Positions 26,968 through 36,959 of a stretch of DNA of 64,000 bases are shown here, piece after piece. The DNA comes from Bradyrhizobium canariense (GTDB lineage: Bacteria; Pseudomonadota; Alphaproteobacteria; Rhizobiales; Xanthobacteraceae), in assembly GCF_900105125.1 (NCBI RefSeq), contig NZ_LT629750.1:4925001-4989000 (forward strand), read 5' to 3'. Position 1 is the first letter of the stretch. Each line of letters begins with the position of its first letter. Both the position numbers and the translations under genes were made by a program. Below the pieces are notes generated by a model that saw only the letters and a list, made by a program, of their open reading frames with translations, was not told where the DNA came from and did no database searches.

Positions 26968-27804
26968 TCACGCCCAGCCATCCAGGCAATGGCGCAGGCG
27001 CTTCAACGTCAGCTCTTCAAGCTCTCCGACTAAAACGAAGCTCTTGTCGTTCAAGCCGTTCATCGACGGCCCAAACAAGCCAGAGACAGAACCATCCCGA
27101 TGGCGTGCCAGATAGAACCGATCATGAAAACGCGTCTCTGTAATCGTCCGAAAAAATCCAAAGCGCACGCCATAGCCTTGCGTCTTGCCGTGCTGCTCGA
27201 CGGCCCTTCGCCACAAAGCGCCTGACGTCCCCTTTTTGCCCTTGGCGTATGGCGGTTGGTAGATCGCGATCTCCGATTGCGAAATGTCGAGACAGTCGAG
27301 GTACTGCAGAAAGTTGTCGATACCGCCGGTCGTGTTTTCCTCGCTCTTGTCGCTATAGATGTAGGGATCTGTCACGAGCAGATTCTTAACTGGCCCCTTC
27401 CCACCGTGAACCTTGCGAGCCATGTCGAAGAATGTCTTCGCTTTGGCGCTCCAACCGCCCGCTACGGTCATGAGTTCAAGGACGACCTCGCCGCCGGGAT
27501 GAGCGTCGTCCCCGGAAGTTTGGCCACCCATAATCTGCCCGGACCTTCTCCCAAGTCTCAAAGGGCAGTCATATTGCGGGCATGCCCCCTCATGGACGGT
27601 GACGGTCGGTCGATCGTCCAACGTCCCCAGCCACAGCCTGATCTCCCTCTGAAATGGCCTTCCCCAAATCGGATGCTGATCGCTGGTTGGCTCTACAGTG
27701 ATTTCCCAATCCCGGCCAAATAGCTCCGGTGCGATGCGGCGCAATGCCTCGCGATCTTCCGAGCGTGGAGGAAACCCCATTCGCATGCGCCAGTACCAGT
27801 CCAT
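26968..27804 (-). CDS. Phospholipase-D-like domain protein, probable effector
   Basis: About 278 residues from the ATG at 27804, which has GGGAGG at good distance. The C-terminal half has the shape of PLD-like sensor/nuclease domains: VTDPYIYSD, later FHDRFYLARHRDGSVSGLFGPSMNGLNDKSFVLVGEL. The H-D-R-F motif and the G-(S/T)-x-NG-L pattern replace HxK. It could be a nuclease, a degenerate lipid-binding domain (MITD1-like) or a binding domain. It diverges from the next gene by 134 bases and lies just upstream of the HEPN gene on the same strand. Confidence 0.5.
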   Translation of the reverse strand: MDWYWRMRMGFPPRSEDREALRRIAPELFGRDWEITVEPTSDQHPIWGRPFQREIRLWLGTLDDRPTVTVHEGACPQYDCPLRLGRRSGQIMGGQTSGDDAHPGGEVVLELMTVAGGWSAKAKTFFDMARKVHGGKGPVKNLLVTDPYIYSDKSEENTTGGIDNFLQYLDCLDISQSEIAIYQPPYAKGKKGTSGALWRRAVEQHGKTQGYGVRFGFFRTITETRFHDRFYLARHRDGSVSGLFGPSMNGLNDKSFVLVGELEELTLKRLRHCLDGWA

Positions 27805-27938
27805 CGAAAGGCCTCCCACCGCGTCACGCGCAGGTCCGGTTCAACCGCCTTCGCACCCGCATCGAATCGATTTTCTCTCGTGGCGCAGCGGCTCGTGCCC
27901 CGTATAGTGAATCGTCTCAGTTAGCGCGAGGGGTATGC

Positions 27939-28769
27939 ATGCCGGACGATGGATCGGTGGGACGGCTCGAAGCTAGCCTCCCCGATGATTTTTCTAGATA
28001 TCTCCTGCGGGGCGCGCTTGCGGCGCTGACTCAGGAGAACATAGCCACACGGGTTCAGCATTTCTCGGTGAGCATGCGCGAGCTAAGCCAGTACTTGCTG
28101 GAGCGACTAGCGCCGGATAACGAGGCGATCAAGAGATGCGCCTGGTACAAGCAAAACCCGGACGTGGACGGTCCCACCCGGCGCCAACGGGCGCTTTACG
28201 CGAGCCGGGGCGGCCTGACGGATTCCTTCTTGAAGAGCGAACTGAACCTCGATCCGAAGGAATTCCACGCGGACATCGGTCCGGCGTTCAAGGCATTGAA
28301 CAAACGCACCCATTTACGTCCCGACACGGTTATTATCGATCCGGCTGAGATCGAGAGCTTCGCGAACGAAACGATCGACGCCCTGCTCGAGATTTTCGAT
28401 GTGACACAGGATGTCCGATCTGAGATCATCAGCCGCATCGAGACGCATCTACACGACGAAGCGATCGGCGCATTCATCAATGAAACCATCGACAGCCTCG
28501 ATTTGATTGCGGGACGCTACGAGACTGGCGGCGTTTTGACCGACGAAATGCACGTGTTAGGTATCGACGCCGAAGCGATTCGCTATGAGATCACGGGAAG
28601 CGTCGATGTGACGCTCCACTATGGGTCGAGGTCGGACGCGGCCGCCATTGACGAGAACTTCCCCTTCACTTGCACGGCAGAGGCTTCCGTCTCGGCCCCG
28701 CTGAAGCTCCTCCAGGACGAAACCCAAATGAAGGTGGATACCAGCGCTTGGCACGGTGAGGAAGGATAG
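27939..28769 (+). CDS. Candidate pPIWI-associated nuclease-family protein
   Basis: 276 residues from the ATG at 27939, which has GAGGGG upstream; the longer ORF to 27729 overlaps the divergent gene. The middle reads RLAPDNEAIKRCAWYKQNP, then PTRRQRALYASRGGLTDSF, then LNKRTHLRPDTVII. The spacing recalls the family annotated as predicted pPIWI-associating nuclease. I do not see a Piwi protein nearby. Without an alignment the call is tentative; the alternative is an unclassified defence-island protein. It has no membrane segment or signal. Confidence 0.45.
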   Translation: MPDDGSVGRLEASLPDDFSRYLLRGALAALTQENIATRVQHFSVSMRELSQYLLERLAPDNEAIKRCAWYKQNPDVDGPTRRQRALYASRGGLTDSFLKSELNLDPKEFHADIGPAFKALNKRTHLRPDTVIIDPAEIESFANETIDALLEIFDVTQDVRSEIISRIETHLHDEAIGAFINETIDSLDLIAGRYETGGVLTDEMHVLGIDAEAIRYEITGSVDVTLHYGSRSDAAAIDENFPFTCTAEASVSAPLKLLQDETQMKVDTSAWHGEEG

Positions 28770-29272
28770 TCGCGCTGCCCTTTGCGTCGATCAACCGAAG
28801 GCGGGGGTCGACAGGGGAGCTTGGAACGGGCCGATCTGGTAGCGGCTCGTTGCCAGACGGCTCGAACGGCCAAGGCTATCTCGTCTTTGATCTTGGTAAG
28901 TCTGCGGGCGATCTCGTTGGCTGCCTGCCCCCCATATGATCAAGGTCGTCGTGAGGTTTTGGCGGGATTTTTTTCCGCCGATACCAGCCTAGGGAGGATT
29001 TGCCGGTCAGTCGCCATCATGTCGATTGATTTCTTGGGGAACGCTGCTTCTAACAATAGAAATCACTTGAGAAATCAATGCGGTGGCGGCACTATGAATT
29101 CACTTTCCCGCCGGTCGCCGAAGTGTCGATTCAGGGGGTAGCGTTACGTTAGCCTGAAGCAGGCGGCCTTAGTGTCGAAGCGCCGCAGGATCATCGTATC
29201 GATGCCCTTGAAGCAGCCACTGTCAACTTTTCAGGTTCGCACGCGGCAATAATCGACACGAAGGCTTCATCC
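28770..29272. other. Non-coding gap between two island genes
   Basis: About 500 bases. A pair of nine-base inverted arms (29026-29034 and 29070-29078) may mark a regulatory element or a remnant of a mobile element. The 119-codon ORF at 28782-29141 has no family character. Confidence 0.4.
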
Positions 29273-32200
29273 TTGATCGCCGGCAACCTCTTCACACGCG
29301 ATTACCTCGTCGAAGGCATCACGCGTTGCCAGGAATGGCTGGCGCTTCCTGACGCCGCCGTCACCGACTTGAAGGAGAAGCTGCTCAAAAGCGTGCAAAA
29401 CTTGCTGGCGATTCACCGCCCGAACGAGGCACAAACTGAAAAGACGTTGATCTATCCCGTCCTTGAGCTTCTTGGCTGGAATGATATCGAGGTTCAACAG
29501 ATCCTTTCATCTAAAGGCCGCAAGCAGGTCCCGGACGCTCTGCTGTTTGCAAACCAGCAAGCCCGGAATGGCGCGGTTGCGGAGAAAGATCATTGGAAAC
29601 GATATCAGCATGGATTGGCCGTTGTAGAGGCAAAGCGCTGGGCGCGTGCTCTTGACCGATCCGACAAAAGCGAAGCGCACGAAGAAGGCGTGCCTTCCAA
29701 CCAAATGCTGCAATACCTGAGCCGAGTAGATATTCAGACCTCCGGCAAGGTGCGTCTCGGAATTCTGACCAACGGCGTCAAATGGCGTCTCTATTTTCAA
29801 GGAGCGCTTTCGGTCTCCGAGGATTTTTTCGAGATCGATCTAGGCAAAGCGCTCGAGCTACCCGGCCACGAGCTTGACCTCGTCGAACGCGCTAATCCGC
29901 TCCTGACACCTCTTCATTGTCTGCGGCTGTTTGCGTTGATGTTTCGCAAGCAAGCATTTCTCCCGGTTGACGGCGCGCGCACCTTCCATGACCTGGCGCG
30001 GGACGAAGGCAAGAATTGGGAAGCCAGAGTCACTCGTGATCTTTCCCATCTCGTCTTTCACGACCTGTATCCGGGCCTCGTCGCTGCCATCCATCGTCAC
30101 GACCCTAATCGCCCGGCGGAAGTCGACGCGCCCTATCTTGAAAGCGTACGCCAGAGTTCTCTCATACTTCTCTATCGGCTTCTTTTCGTCGTGTACGCGG
30201 AAGACCGTGAACTTCTCCCGGACAGGCAAGAACCTTATAAGTCCTATTCGCTTACGACCATGCGCGGGGAGATTGCCGACCGCTTGGCCAAGGGGCTGGT
30301 CTTTTCTTCCACCATTGCCACGTTCTGGCCTAAACTGACAGCCGTATTCAGGGCAATCTCGGAAGGCGACGATGCACTAGGTATACCGCCCTATAACGGC
30401 GGACTGTTTGCCCGCGACAGTGCTTCGCTCCTTGCCCAGATTGAACTTCCTGACGCCGTTATCGCGCATCTGATCTTCAAGCTTTCGCACCGGGAAGAAG
30501 CGCCCGGAGTATTTCGCTATATCAACTACCGTGATCTCGGTGTTCAGCAGCTCGGCACAATCTACGAACGCACCCTCGAATACGGGCTTCGATACGATCC
30601 GACCAGTAACACCGTCGTCGTTGACGCTGACGACACGGCCCGCCATGAATCCGGCAGCTACTACACGCCCGATAGCCTCGTTTCACTAATCATCGAAAAA
30701 ACAGTCGGCCCGTTTGTTGAGGAGCGTCTCGCGACGTTTAGGGTGGAGGCGGCCAAGCTTGCAAAGGACAAACGGCCCGTCGATAGCCGACTTGCACTTC
30801 TCCAGGGCTTTGATCCCGCCCTTCAAATTCTTGAACTGCGTATTTGCGATCCCGCGATGGGTTCGGGCCACTTCCTCGTCAACCTCGTGGACTACCTCGC
30901 CGACAAGGCTCTCGCTGCCATTGCAGAAGCCGAATTAATTGTTGATTGGAGCGACAAGCCTTATCGGTCACCGGTCGTCGCGAGCATCGAACAGACACGC
31001 GTCGATATCATCCGTCAAGCAACTCTTCATAAGTGGCCCTTCGTGGTTGAGCATCTCGACGACCGGCACATTGTGAGGCGAACGATCCTCAAGCGCTGCA
31101 TTTATGGTGTCGATAAGAATCCGATGGCCGTAGAGTTGGCGAAAGTTGCTCTGTGGCTTCATACCTTCACAGTAGGCGCACCGCTTTCATTTCTGGACCA
31201 TCATCTTCGTTGCGGCAACTCCTTGTTCGGTTTTTGGATAAGGGAGGCGATGGATCACCTTACGGGTTGGGGTGGTCAGCTTCTGATAAATGAGCCCATC
31301 CAAAAGGCCATGGCTCAAGCGCTCGCGATGCAGAAGCTGGAGCGCGTGAACGACATTGATATTGCGGAAGTGCATCAATCCAAGACGCTGTTTGATGGCA
31401 TCGAAAGCGAGACGCGCCCGTTCAACAGCTTCGTGAAGCTGCTTTATGCGCTCGACTGGCTGAAGCTCGACAAGGCCGACGAAACATCCGTAAAGAGCTG
31501 GCTTGATGGCCAGTATGGAGACCCCTTCGACATTGCGCGCGGGCGTCTCACGCTTGGTCCGCCGCTGGAAAATGGCGGAACTGCTCAATCAAGAGACGTG
31601 CTTGATCAGATTCCCGGCTCGGGGAAGGCCAATGCAAGCCGGTTTGCGGGCATTTTGTTGCGCGCGCGGGCCCTGGTGCTCAAGGAAGCCTTTCACAACT
31701 GGCAAGTCGCGTTTCCTGGTGTCTGGACACAATGGGAGAGCCTGGATCTCCGGGGTGGCTTTCACGCGGTGATCGGCAACCCACCGTATGTAAGGCAAGA
31801 GCTAATCCGCCCATATAAGGCCGCTCTCGAAAAATTTTACGAGACCTTTGCCGGCCAAGCTGACCTGTACGTTTACTTCTACGAACAAGGCCTGAAGCTT
31901 CTTAAGCCCGGCGGGCGGCTGTCGTATGTCGTGACGAACAAATGGATGCGTGCCGATTATGCGGAACGGCTGCGCACAATGTTTGAAACAAAGGCTTGGG
32001 TCGAATTCGTTGCAGATTTTGGCCACGCCAAGAAATTCTTTCCCGATGCCGACGTATTCCCTTCGGTACTCGTCCTCCAAAAGCCGACTGAAGCCTTGCC
32101 ACCGGAGAACACCGTGGTGTGTTCGATGCCGCGTGACGACGTCCCGGACAAAAACCTTGAGCAAGCCGTCGCAAACCCTGCGTACAATTTCCTTCTGCCG

Positions 32201-33400
32201 CGGCTTCACTTCACGCGCGACACGTGGGTCCTCGACCGGCCCGAAGGCATTGCGCTGCTGAACAAAGTCCGGGAGCGCGGGCAGCCACTGAAGGCAGTCA
32301 TAGGCGCCGATCCTCTCTACGGTATCAAGACCGGTTACAACGAAGCCTTTATCGTTGATGCGCCCACGCGTGACCGACTTATCAGCGCAGCCCCAGAGTC
32401 CGCCAGCCTGTTCCGGCCGTACTTACGCGGCCAAGACATCTCGCGTTGGTCTTGCCCGGATACCGGTCTCTTCATGATCGTGATGAAATCGAGCAGCGAT
32501 CATCCCTGGCCCTGGGCGAGCGCGCCCGACGAACCATCAGCGGAACGGATTTTTGAGGCGACATATCCCGCGCTGTACCGCCATTTCAAGGTTTTCGAAG
32601 AGATTCCCGACCCCCGAGGCGGTCGCCCAAAAGGGCTGCGCCACCGTGAAGATCAAGGCCGGTATTGGTGGGAATTGCGGCCCTGTGCCTACTACGCGTT
32701 GTTTGATGCTCCGAAGACGCTATACGTTGATATAGCGTGGACGCCGTCGTTCCTCGTAGACACACGTGGACGCTTTACGAACAACACCTGCTATTTTCTG
32801 CCATCCGCTGCACCCGATGTCGCAGCATCGCTCAATGCGCCGATCGGCTGGTGGTACGCTTGGAGGAAAGCCCAGCATGGCAAAGACGAAGCCTTGCGGT
32901 TCTTTACGTCCTTCATGGAATCCTATCCTGTCGCGCCACTGGATGAAGCTGCGCGGGAAGAGGTCGGCACCCTTGTCGCACGTTCATCCACTCTGGTGGA
33001 GCAGTACCAGGTCGCGGACCACAATTTGGCTGAGTGGCTCAGGCTCGAGTTTGAGCTGAAAGGATTGAAGCCAGCGCTGCTGTCGGCTTCGTTGCTCGAT
33101 GCGGATCGCTTTTTAAGCGCCGTTCGGGACTTCATACCGAAAAAGCGGAAGCTGTCTGTTGCTCAGCTTGCGGAACTGAAGCGCGAATATGCCACTACGG
33201 TTGAACCGGCGAGAAACATGCGTTTGAAGGTGCTCGCTTCGGAGCGCCGCTTGTCCGATTTGGTAAATCAGGCCTATGGCCTGACTGCCGATGAAGTTGA
33301 GCTGATGTGGCGTACGGCACCACCGCGCATGCCATTTACGCCGCAGGGTTACAGTGCGCCAGATACCGGCCTCGCTAAAGGCATTGAACTTGGCGAATAA
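29273..33400 (+). CDS. Eco57I-type restriction-modification enzyme (type IIG-like)
   Basis: 1,375 residues in one chain. The N-terminus has a PD-(D/E)xK nuclease pattern (KQVPDALLF, then LAVVEAKRWARALD). The centre is an N6-adenine methyltransferase: motif I DPAMGSGHFLVN near 520 and NPPYVRQE near 830. The C-terminal part resembles TaqI/Eco57I specificity domains (LLNKVRERGQPL, SLFRPYLRGQDISRW). Such enzymes cut and methylate the same site with no separate subunits. The only start with an acceptable signal is TTG at 29273. It is alone on the plus strand, converging with the protease gene, and may act as an independent defence gene in the island. A BREX PglX role is unlikely because no other BREX gene is present. 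Confidence 0.85.
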   Translation: MIAGNLFTRDYLVEGITRCQEWLALPDAAVTDLKEKLLKSVQNLLAIHRPNEAQTEKTLIYPVLELLGWNDIEVQQILSSKGRKQVPDALLFANQQARNGAVAEKDHWKRYQHGLAVVEAKRWARALDRSDKSEAHEEGVPSNQMLQYLSRVDIQTSGKVRLGILTNGVKWRLYFQGALSVSEDFFEIDLGKALELPGHELDLVERANPLLTPLHCLRLFALMFRKQAFLPVDGARTFHDLARDEGKNWEARVTRDLSHLVFHDLYPGLVAAIHRHDPNRPAEVDAPYLESVRQSSLILLYRLLFVVYAEDRELLPDRQEPYKSYSLTTMRGEIADRLAKGLVFSSTIATFWPKLTAVFRAISEGDDALGIPPYNGGLFARDSASLLAQIELPDAVIAHLIFKLSHREEAPGVFRYINYRDLGVQQLGTIYERTLEYGLRYDPTSNTVVVDADDTARHESGSYYTPDSLVSLIIEKTVGPFVEERLATFRVEAAKLAKDKRPVDSRLALLQGFDPALQILELRICDPAMGSGHFLVNLVDYLADKALAAIAEAELIVDWSDKPYRSPVVASIEQTRVDIIRQATLHKWPFVVEHLDDRHIVRRTILKRCIYGVDKNPMAVELAKVALWLHTFTVGAPLSFLDHHLRCGNSLFGFWIREAMDHLTGWGGQLLINEPIQKAMAQALAMQKLERVNDIDIAEVHQSKTLFDGIESETRPFNSFVKLLYALDWLKLDKADETSVKSWLDGQYGDPFDIARGRLTLGPPLENGGTAQSRDVLDQIPGSGKANASRFAGILLRARALVLKEAFHNWQVAFPGVWTQWESLDLRGGFHAVIGNPPYVRQELIRPYKAALEKFYETFAGQADLYVYFYEQGLKLLKPGGRLSYVVTNKWMRADYAERLRTMFETKAWVEFVADFGHAKKFFPDADVFPSVLVLQKPTEALPPENTVVCSMPRDDVPDKNLEQAVANPAYNFLLPRLHFTRDTWVLDRPEGIALLNKVRERGQPLKAVIGADPLYGIKTGYNEAFIVDAPTRDRLISAAPESASLFRPYLRGQDISRWSCPDTGLFMIVMKSSSDHPWPWASAPDEPSAERIFEATYPALYRHFKVFEEIPDPRGGRPKGLRHREDQGRYWWELRPCAYYALFDAPKTLYVDIAWTPSFLVDTRGRFTNNTCYFLPSAAPDVAASLNAPIGWWYAWRKAQHGKDEALRFFTSFMESYPVAPLDEAAREEVGTLVARSSTLVEQYQVADHNLAEWLRLEFELKGLKPALLSASLLDADRFLSAVRDFIPKKRKLSVAQLAELKREYATTVEPARNMRLKVLASERRLSDLVNQAYGLTADEVELMWRTAPPRMPFTPQGYSAPDTGLAKGIELGE

Positions 33401-33415
33401 GGGATCACACACGGC

Positions 33416-35641
33416 CTACACATCAATCGGAATCTCAACAACAGGACGCAGGGCTTCGAGTTGCCGAGCGTATTTCCGCACCACCTTGTCGTAGAGATCG
33501 CCAAGATGCTTCGCGTGGACACTGATAACAAGGGCGTAAGGCAACTCTTCTTTCGGCGCAAAATTACGGCCGTCCTGGCGCGCGTTGTAGTGAATATCGA
33601 GTACGGGATTACGAAGGGTCTTTCCGAGAAATGAAACGCGCGTGTGTAGGCAGTTTTCCCATTTCCACGCGTCACGGCGTAGTTCGTCTTCCATCAAGCC
33701 GCTTTGTGTCTTGCCAAAGAAACTCTTGCTATCAGCATGCACCTGTTTGGGGTCTTTGCGCTTCTGATCATGCGGCCTAAAAGTTGGCTCAAGGCCGGCG
33801 CGCGTATAGTTGCCGGGGTGGTGCGGATCAACGCCGGTCGGATAGCACAGCGTTGCGGTGATGGTGACCTTGCCGGGAATGGTGCCCGACGGAATCGGAA
33901 TGGGCGCTCGAATATAGCGCGTCGGTGCGATGGTGCCTTGGTAGACAACCCGCACGGTGTCATCGTCGCAAAGAACAATGTCCTGCACCGAACGGGCGAC
34001 GCGACCACGCCCTATTTCTTCGCAGGGAAAGGCAGACGCTTCTGTCGTGTGGATTAGGAGCGACCTTATCGCCAGTATGCTTAACGTGTCACCGAAATGC
34101 GCGCGCAGCCCAGCGCCGAGGCGCAGCACGGACGGCGCGGAGAAAGAGGTCCCTTCGGTCGCTTCGAGCCCAAACGCTTTTCCTTCGTTGAGAACGATGA
34201 AAGGCCGCTGGAGACAGCCGCCGAACTCAACAAAGTCCGGTTTGACGACGCCGGGACTGCGACCGGGCCCAACCGAGCTATACGTGCACCGCTGCCAGGG
34301 TGTCTCGTGGCTATCGCAGGCTCCCACCGCTAGGGCGTTCACGCAGTCGGCTGGCACCTGGATGCGGTTCAAGCCATCCTTGGCAGATCCGTCGCCCCCA
34401 TTGCCGACGGCGATAGTCGCAAGTGTCGTACCGCGCGAAAGACGATCATCGATAACGGCCGTCCACGCATGCACATCATCATCCTCCACCGGGAGAAGCG
34501 GGCCGATACTTAAATTGACAAACTGATAATCCTTCTCGACCAAAACCTGATCGATACGGCCAAGCACTTCGTAAAGTTCGTGAGGATTTTGGCCCAACGC
34601 TGCCCTGTCGAGAACCCGGTAATGATCGGCCGATGCATAGGGGCGCTGGAGCGGCTTGGTCGGATCGATGTGGCCGAACAGGAAGGCGGATGACACGCCA
34701 ACACCGTGCTTCTGAAAGTCATCCAGGGGGCTTCCGATGCCCGGTGGTTCGATAGCTCTTACCCACTTGCTGATCGGATGCCCTTTCGGAAATCCCCCGT
34801 CAAAAATCGCTACGCGAATCTTGGGATCAATCGGGCCGGTATCGGGTAATTGGATAGCTTCCATGGGTACGCGTGAGGATCGGAAGCTTGGACGCAAGAT
34901 TCGCAGGGTTGGCATTTGCCGCAAGGCCCGCACGGGTGTGAATGTCGCGATGCGGTCGGCAAGTTCGACAGGAGCTTCCAGTTCCACGAAGCAAAGTCCG
35001 CCTGCGGCAAAGCGGCGGTCCAGCGGTTGATCAATCCCGATTTCACCAAGGTAGTGTTTGAATTGCGTAACGACGCTATTCGCACCGCTTCCGCCATCGC
35101 TGTGAAGAACAGCTTCAAGGACGACATTTCCTTTTTTCGGAAGCCGGCCTTTGATCTTGTCCCGGGCCGTCGGTGCCGCGACCTCCTCAATCGTGGGCAG
35201 GTCGCTGGCGGCGGCAGTGTCCTCGCGCAAATTTGGCAGCGAAGAGCGCCAGGCGCGGAAAGCTGACCGCGGACCCATTACGAACAACTCTGTTGTGATT
35301 GTTTCTTCGGGTTCGCGGCCTTTGGAGCGCTTTTCCGGTGTGATCCGGCGCGGGCGGCTGCCGACCGGTTCCAAGCCAACCGATTCAAACAGCTTTTCAG
35401 GGAAATACGACTTGGCAATATACTCGGGATTGAGCGTGATCGTCGCAACGGCACGGTCGTTTGGGCAGGCGGCATCCGGCAACTGGTCGATACCCCTCAC
35501 AACGCGCGCGAGCATCGGCGCGATGCGCTCTCTTGCTTCCCTGAACGTATAAGGGTGGCTTTTCGGGCCGCCGCCACGCACGCCGGCAACATCTTCAACA
35601 AGCCGTTCGCCTTTGCCTAAAAGGAAATTGCGTTTCGTCAT
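33416..35641 (-). CDS. ietS: Subtilisin-like serine protease of an IetAS-type pair
   Basis: 741 residues. The S8 triad is visible: Asp in IRVAIFDGGFP, His in KHGVGVSSAFL, and Ser in EGTSFSAPSVLRLGAGLRA. About 270 N-terminal residues precede the catalytic domain and could be inhibitory or substrate-binding. There is no signal peptide, so it acts in the cytoplasm. It follows an AAA ATPase with an ATGA overlap; this arrangement is the IetAS defence/plasmid-retention pair, first noted on a tumour-inducing plasmid. Here it also follows a ubiquitin-like operon on the same strand, so it may act on tagged or untagged proteins. The symbol is used by analogy. Confidence 0.8.
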   Translation of the reverse strand: MTKRNFLLGKGERLVEDVAGVRGGGPKSHPYTFREARERIAPMLARVVRGIDQLPDAACPNDRAVATITLNPEYIAKSYFPEKLFESVGLEPVGSRPRRITPEKRSKGREPEETITTELFVMGPRSAFRAWRSSLPNLREDTAAASDLPTIEEVAAPTARDKIKGRLPKKGNVVLEAVLHSDGGSGANSVVTQFKHYLGEIGIDQPLDRRFAAGGLCFVELEAPVELADRIATFTPVRALRQMPTLRILRPSFRSSRVPMEAIQLPDTGPIDPKIRVAIFDGGFPKGHPISKWVRAIEPPGIGSPLDDFQKHGVGVSSAFLFGHIDPTKPLQRPYASADHYRVLDRAALGQNPHELYEVLGRIDQVLVEKDYQFVNLSIGPLLPVEDDDVHAWTAVIDDRLSRGTTLATIAVGNGGDGSAKDGLNRIQVPADCVNALAVGACDSHETPWQRCTYSSVGPGRSPGVVKPDFVEFGGCLQRPFIVLNEGKAFGLEATEGTSFSAPSVLRLGAGLRAHFGDTLSILAIRSLLIHTTEASAFPCEEIGRGRVARSVQDIVLCDDDTVRVVYQGTIAPTRYIRAPIPIPSGTIPGKVTITATLCYPTGVDPHHPGNYTRAGLEPTFRPHDQKRKDPKQVHADSKSFFGKTQSGLMEDELRRDAWKWENCLHTRVSFLGKTLRNPVLDIHYNARQDGRNFAPKEELPYALVISVHAKHLGDLYDKVVRKYARQLEALRPVVEIPIDV

Positions 35642-36783
35642 GACGAATCTCTCTTTTCAGAGCGCGTCGGCACGCGCTTCCGCGCGGCGCGAACACGGAT
35701 GGTGTCGCGGGCAATACCTGTCAGCTCACGGGCTTTACGTTGTGACAACAGCCCTTGGTTCACAATGGCCGCCGCAAGATGAATGCGCCTCGTCTTCGGA
35801 AGCGATTTGTTCGTCAACAGACCGGCGAGATGTTCCTCAAGCGGCGTATGGCCTAAAGCTGCCCCGCGACGTGCAGTCGACAAATCACGTTCGATGTCGC
35901 TGAAGGACCGCCCGGTGAATGCGAGGGCGAGCAGTCCGCTCCACTCCTTGGTCGCAGGAAAATACGGCCCGAGGCGTCCTTCGATAAAGCTGTGAATGGC
36001 ATCCTGATCGGGAAGCGGAAATTCAATGTGCAGTTCAAACCGGCGCCATATCGCGGGGTCAAGAAGGTCGGGGTGGTTAGTAGCTGCAAGCAGAACGCCG
36101 GAAGATGGCCAGTCATCAATTTGCTGGATGAGCACGGTTACAAGCCGTTTCAGTTCGCCGATCTCGCCGTAATCGTCGCGGCGCTTGGCGATGGCGTCGA
36201 GTTCGTCCAGCAACAAGATGCAATCAATGGTCTTGGCATATTCAAGGACATGACGGAGGTTGCTGCCGGTTCGGCCAAGCAAGCTGCTCATGACGGCGGC
36301 AAGGTCGAGAATGAGGAGTGGACGTTTCAGCTCCCTTGCTAACCATCGCGCGGCCATCGTTTTGCCAACGCCGGGAGGGCCGACAAAGAGCGCGGCCCGC
36401 ATGGGATCAAGCCCGGCACGGACAAGCGCCTGCGGATTCCGGCGTTCCTGGACAATTTGCTGCAATGAAGTTGCAAGGGCCGGCGCGAACACCGGCTCAT
36501 GTTCGAGGAACGGCTCTGCCTCGACGCGCATAAGATGTAGCCGCGAGTCGATATCGACGGGGAGTGGCACTTCGGCTTGCTGCCGCAGGGGCGATGCGTG
36601 CGAAGGCAGTTCATGCAAGAGCGCGGTCAAGGCATCCGCGAATTGCGGTACGACGGCGTGATAACGCTTGGCAGCGCGGCGTAAGATAACCTGCACGTCT
36701 TGAGGACGGCCGGACAACGCGATGCGCGCGAGTTGGAGAAAATCGGCTTCGATGTCAGTCTTTTTGTTGTTCTCTGGGGTCAT
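35638..36783 (-). CDS. ietA: AAA ATPase of an IetAS-type pair
   Basis: 381 residues from the Met at 36783; upstream codons to 36963 run across the intergenic part. Walker A is GPPGVGKT (about 135-142), Walker B ILLLDELDAIAKRRDDYG (about 189-206), then a second-region motif LAATNHPDLLDPAIWRRFELHIEFPLP with the sensor and arginine-finger region. It is a classic AAA domain like those that remodel or unfold proteins. A C-terminal basic segment (RKARELTGIARDTIRVRAARKR) resembles a DNA-binding helix-turn-helix. Four-base overlap with the protease gene. It probably controls or feeds the protease. Confidence 0.83.
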   Translation of the reverse strand: MTPENNKKTDIEADFLQLARIALSGRPQDVQVILRRAAKRYHAVVPQFADALTALLHELPSHASPLRQQAEVPLPVDIDSRLHLMRVEAEPFLEHEPVFAPALATSLQQIVQERRNPQALVRAGLDPMRAALFVGPPGVGKTMAARWLARELKRPLLILDLAAVMSSLLGRTGSNLRHVLEYAKTIDCILLLDELDAIAKRRDDYGEIGELKRLVTVLIQQIDDWPSSGVLLAATNHPDLLDPAIWRRFELHIEFPLPDQDAIHSFIEGRLGPYFPATKEWSGLLALAFTGRSFSDIERDLSTARRGAALGHTPLEEHLAGLLTNKSLPKTRRIHLAAAIVNQGLLSQRKARELTGIARDTIRVRAARKRVPTRSEKRDSS

Positions 36784-36959
36784 GTGACTCGCGTGGCAGA
36801 AGAAAATACCGGGCGAGCCACCGTAAGGGTGGGCGGACGATTTTACAAAGGCCGATTTCGAAGTCGTCCACAGATGTGAATTGTAACGTATATTCATACG
36901 TTTAGATATGGACGAGATTGGCCACTTAAACTGAAACTGTTCTTTCTCCTGCCCCGTGG
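36784..36959 (-). promoter_or_regulatory. Gap before ietA with an inverted repeat
   Basis: 176 bases between the E1-like gene and the AAA gene. A perfect inverted repeat with seven-base arms AACGTAT/ATACGTT lies at 36885-36902, in AT-rich sequence. It could be an operator or promoter for ietAS alone, or a spacer inside one long transcript. No clear terminator separates the two parts. Confidence 0.45.

Noticed and set aside
28782..29141. 119-codon ORF before the restriction-modification gene
   Set aside because: Low-quality composition, no ribosome site, no family features. Could be a remnant of a mobile element but nothing supports it.
29273..33400. BREX (PglX) as the identity of the large methyltransferase
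   Set aside because: None of BrxA, BrxB, BrxC, PglZ or BrxL is present in the window, and an N-terminal PD-(D/E)xK nuclease pattern favours a type IIG-like enzyme.
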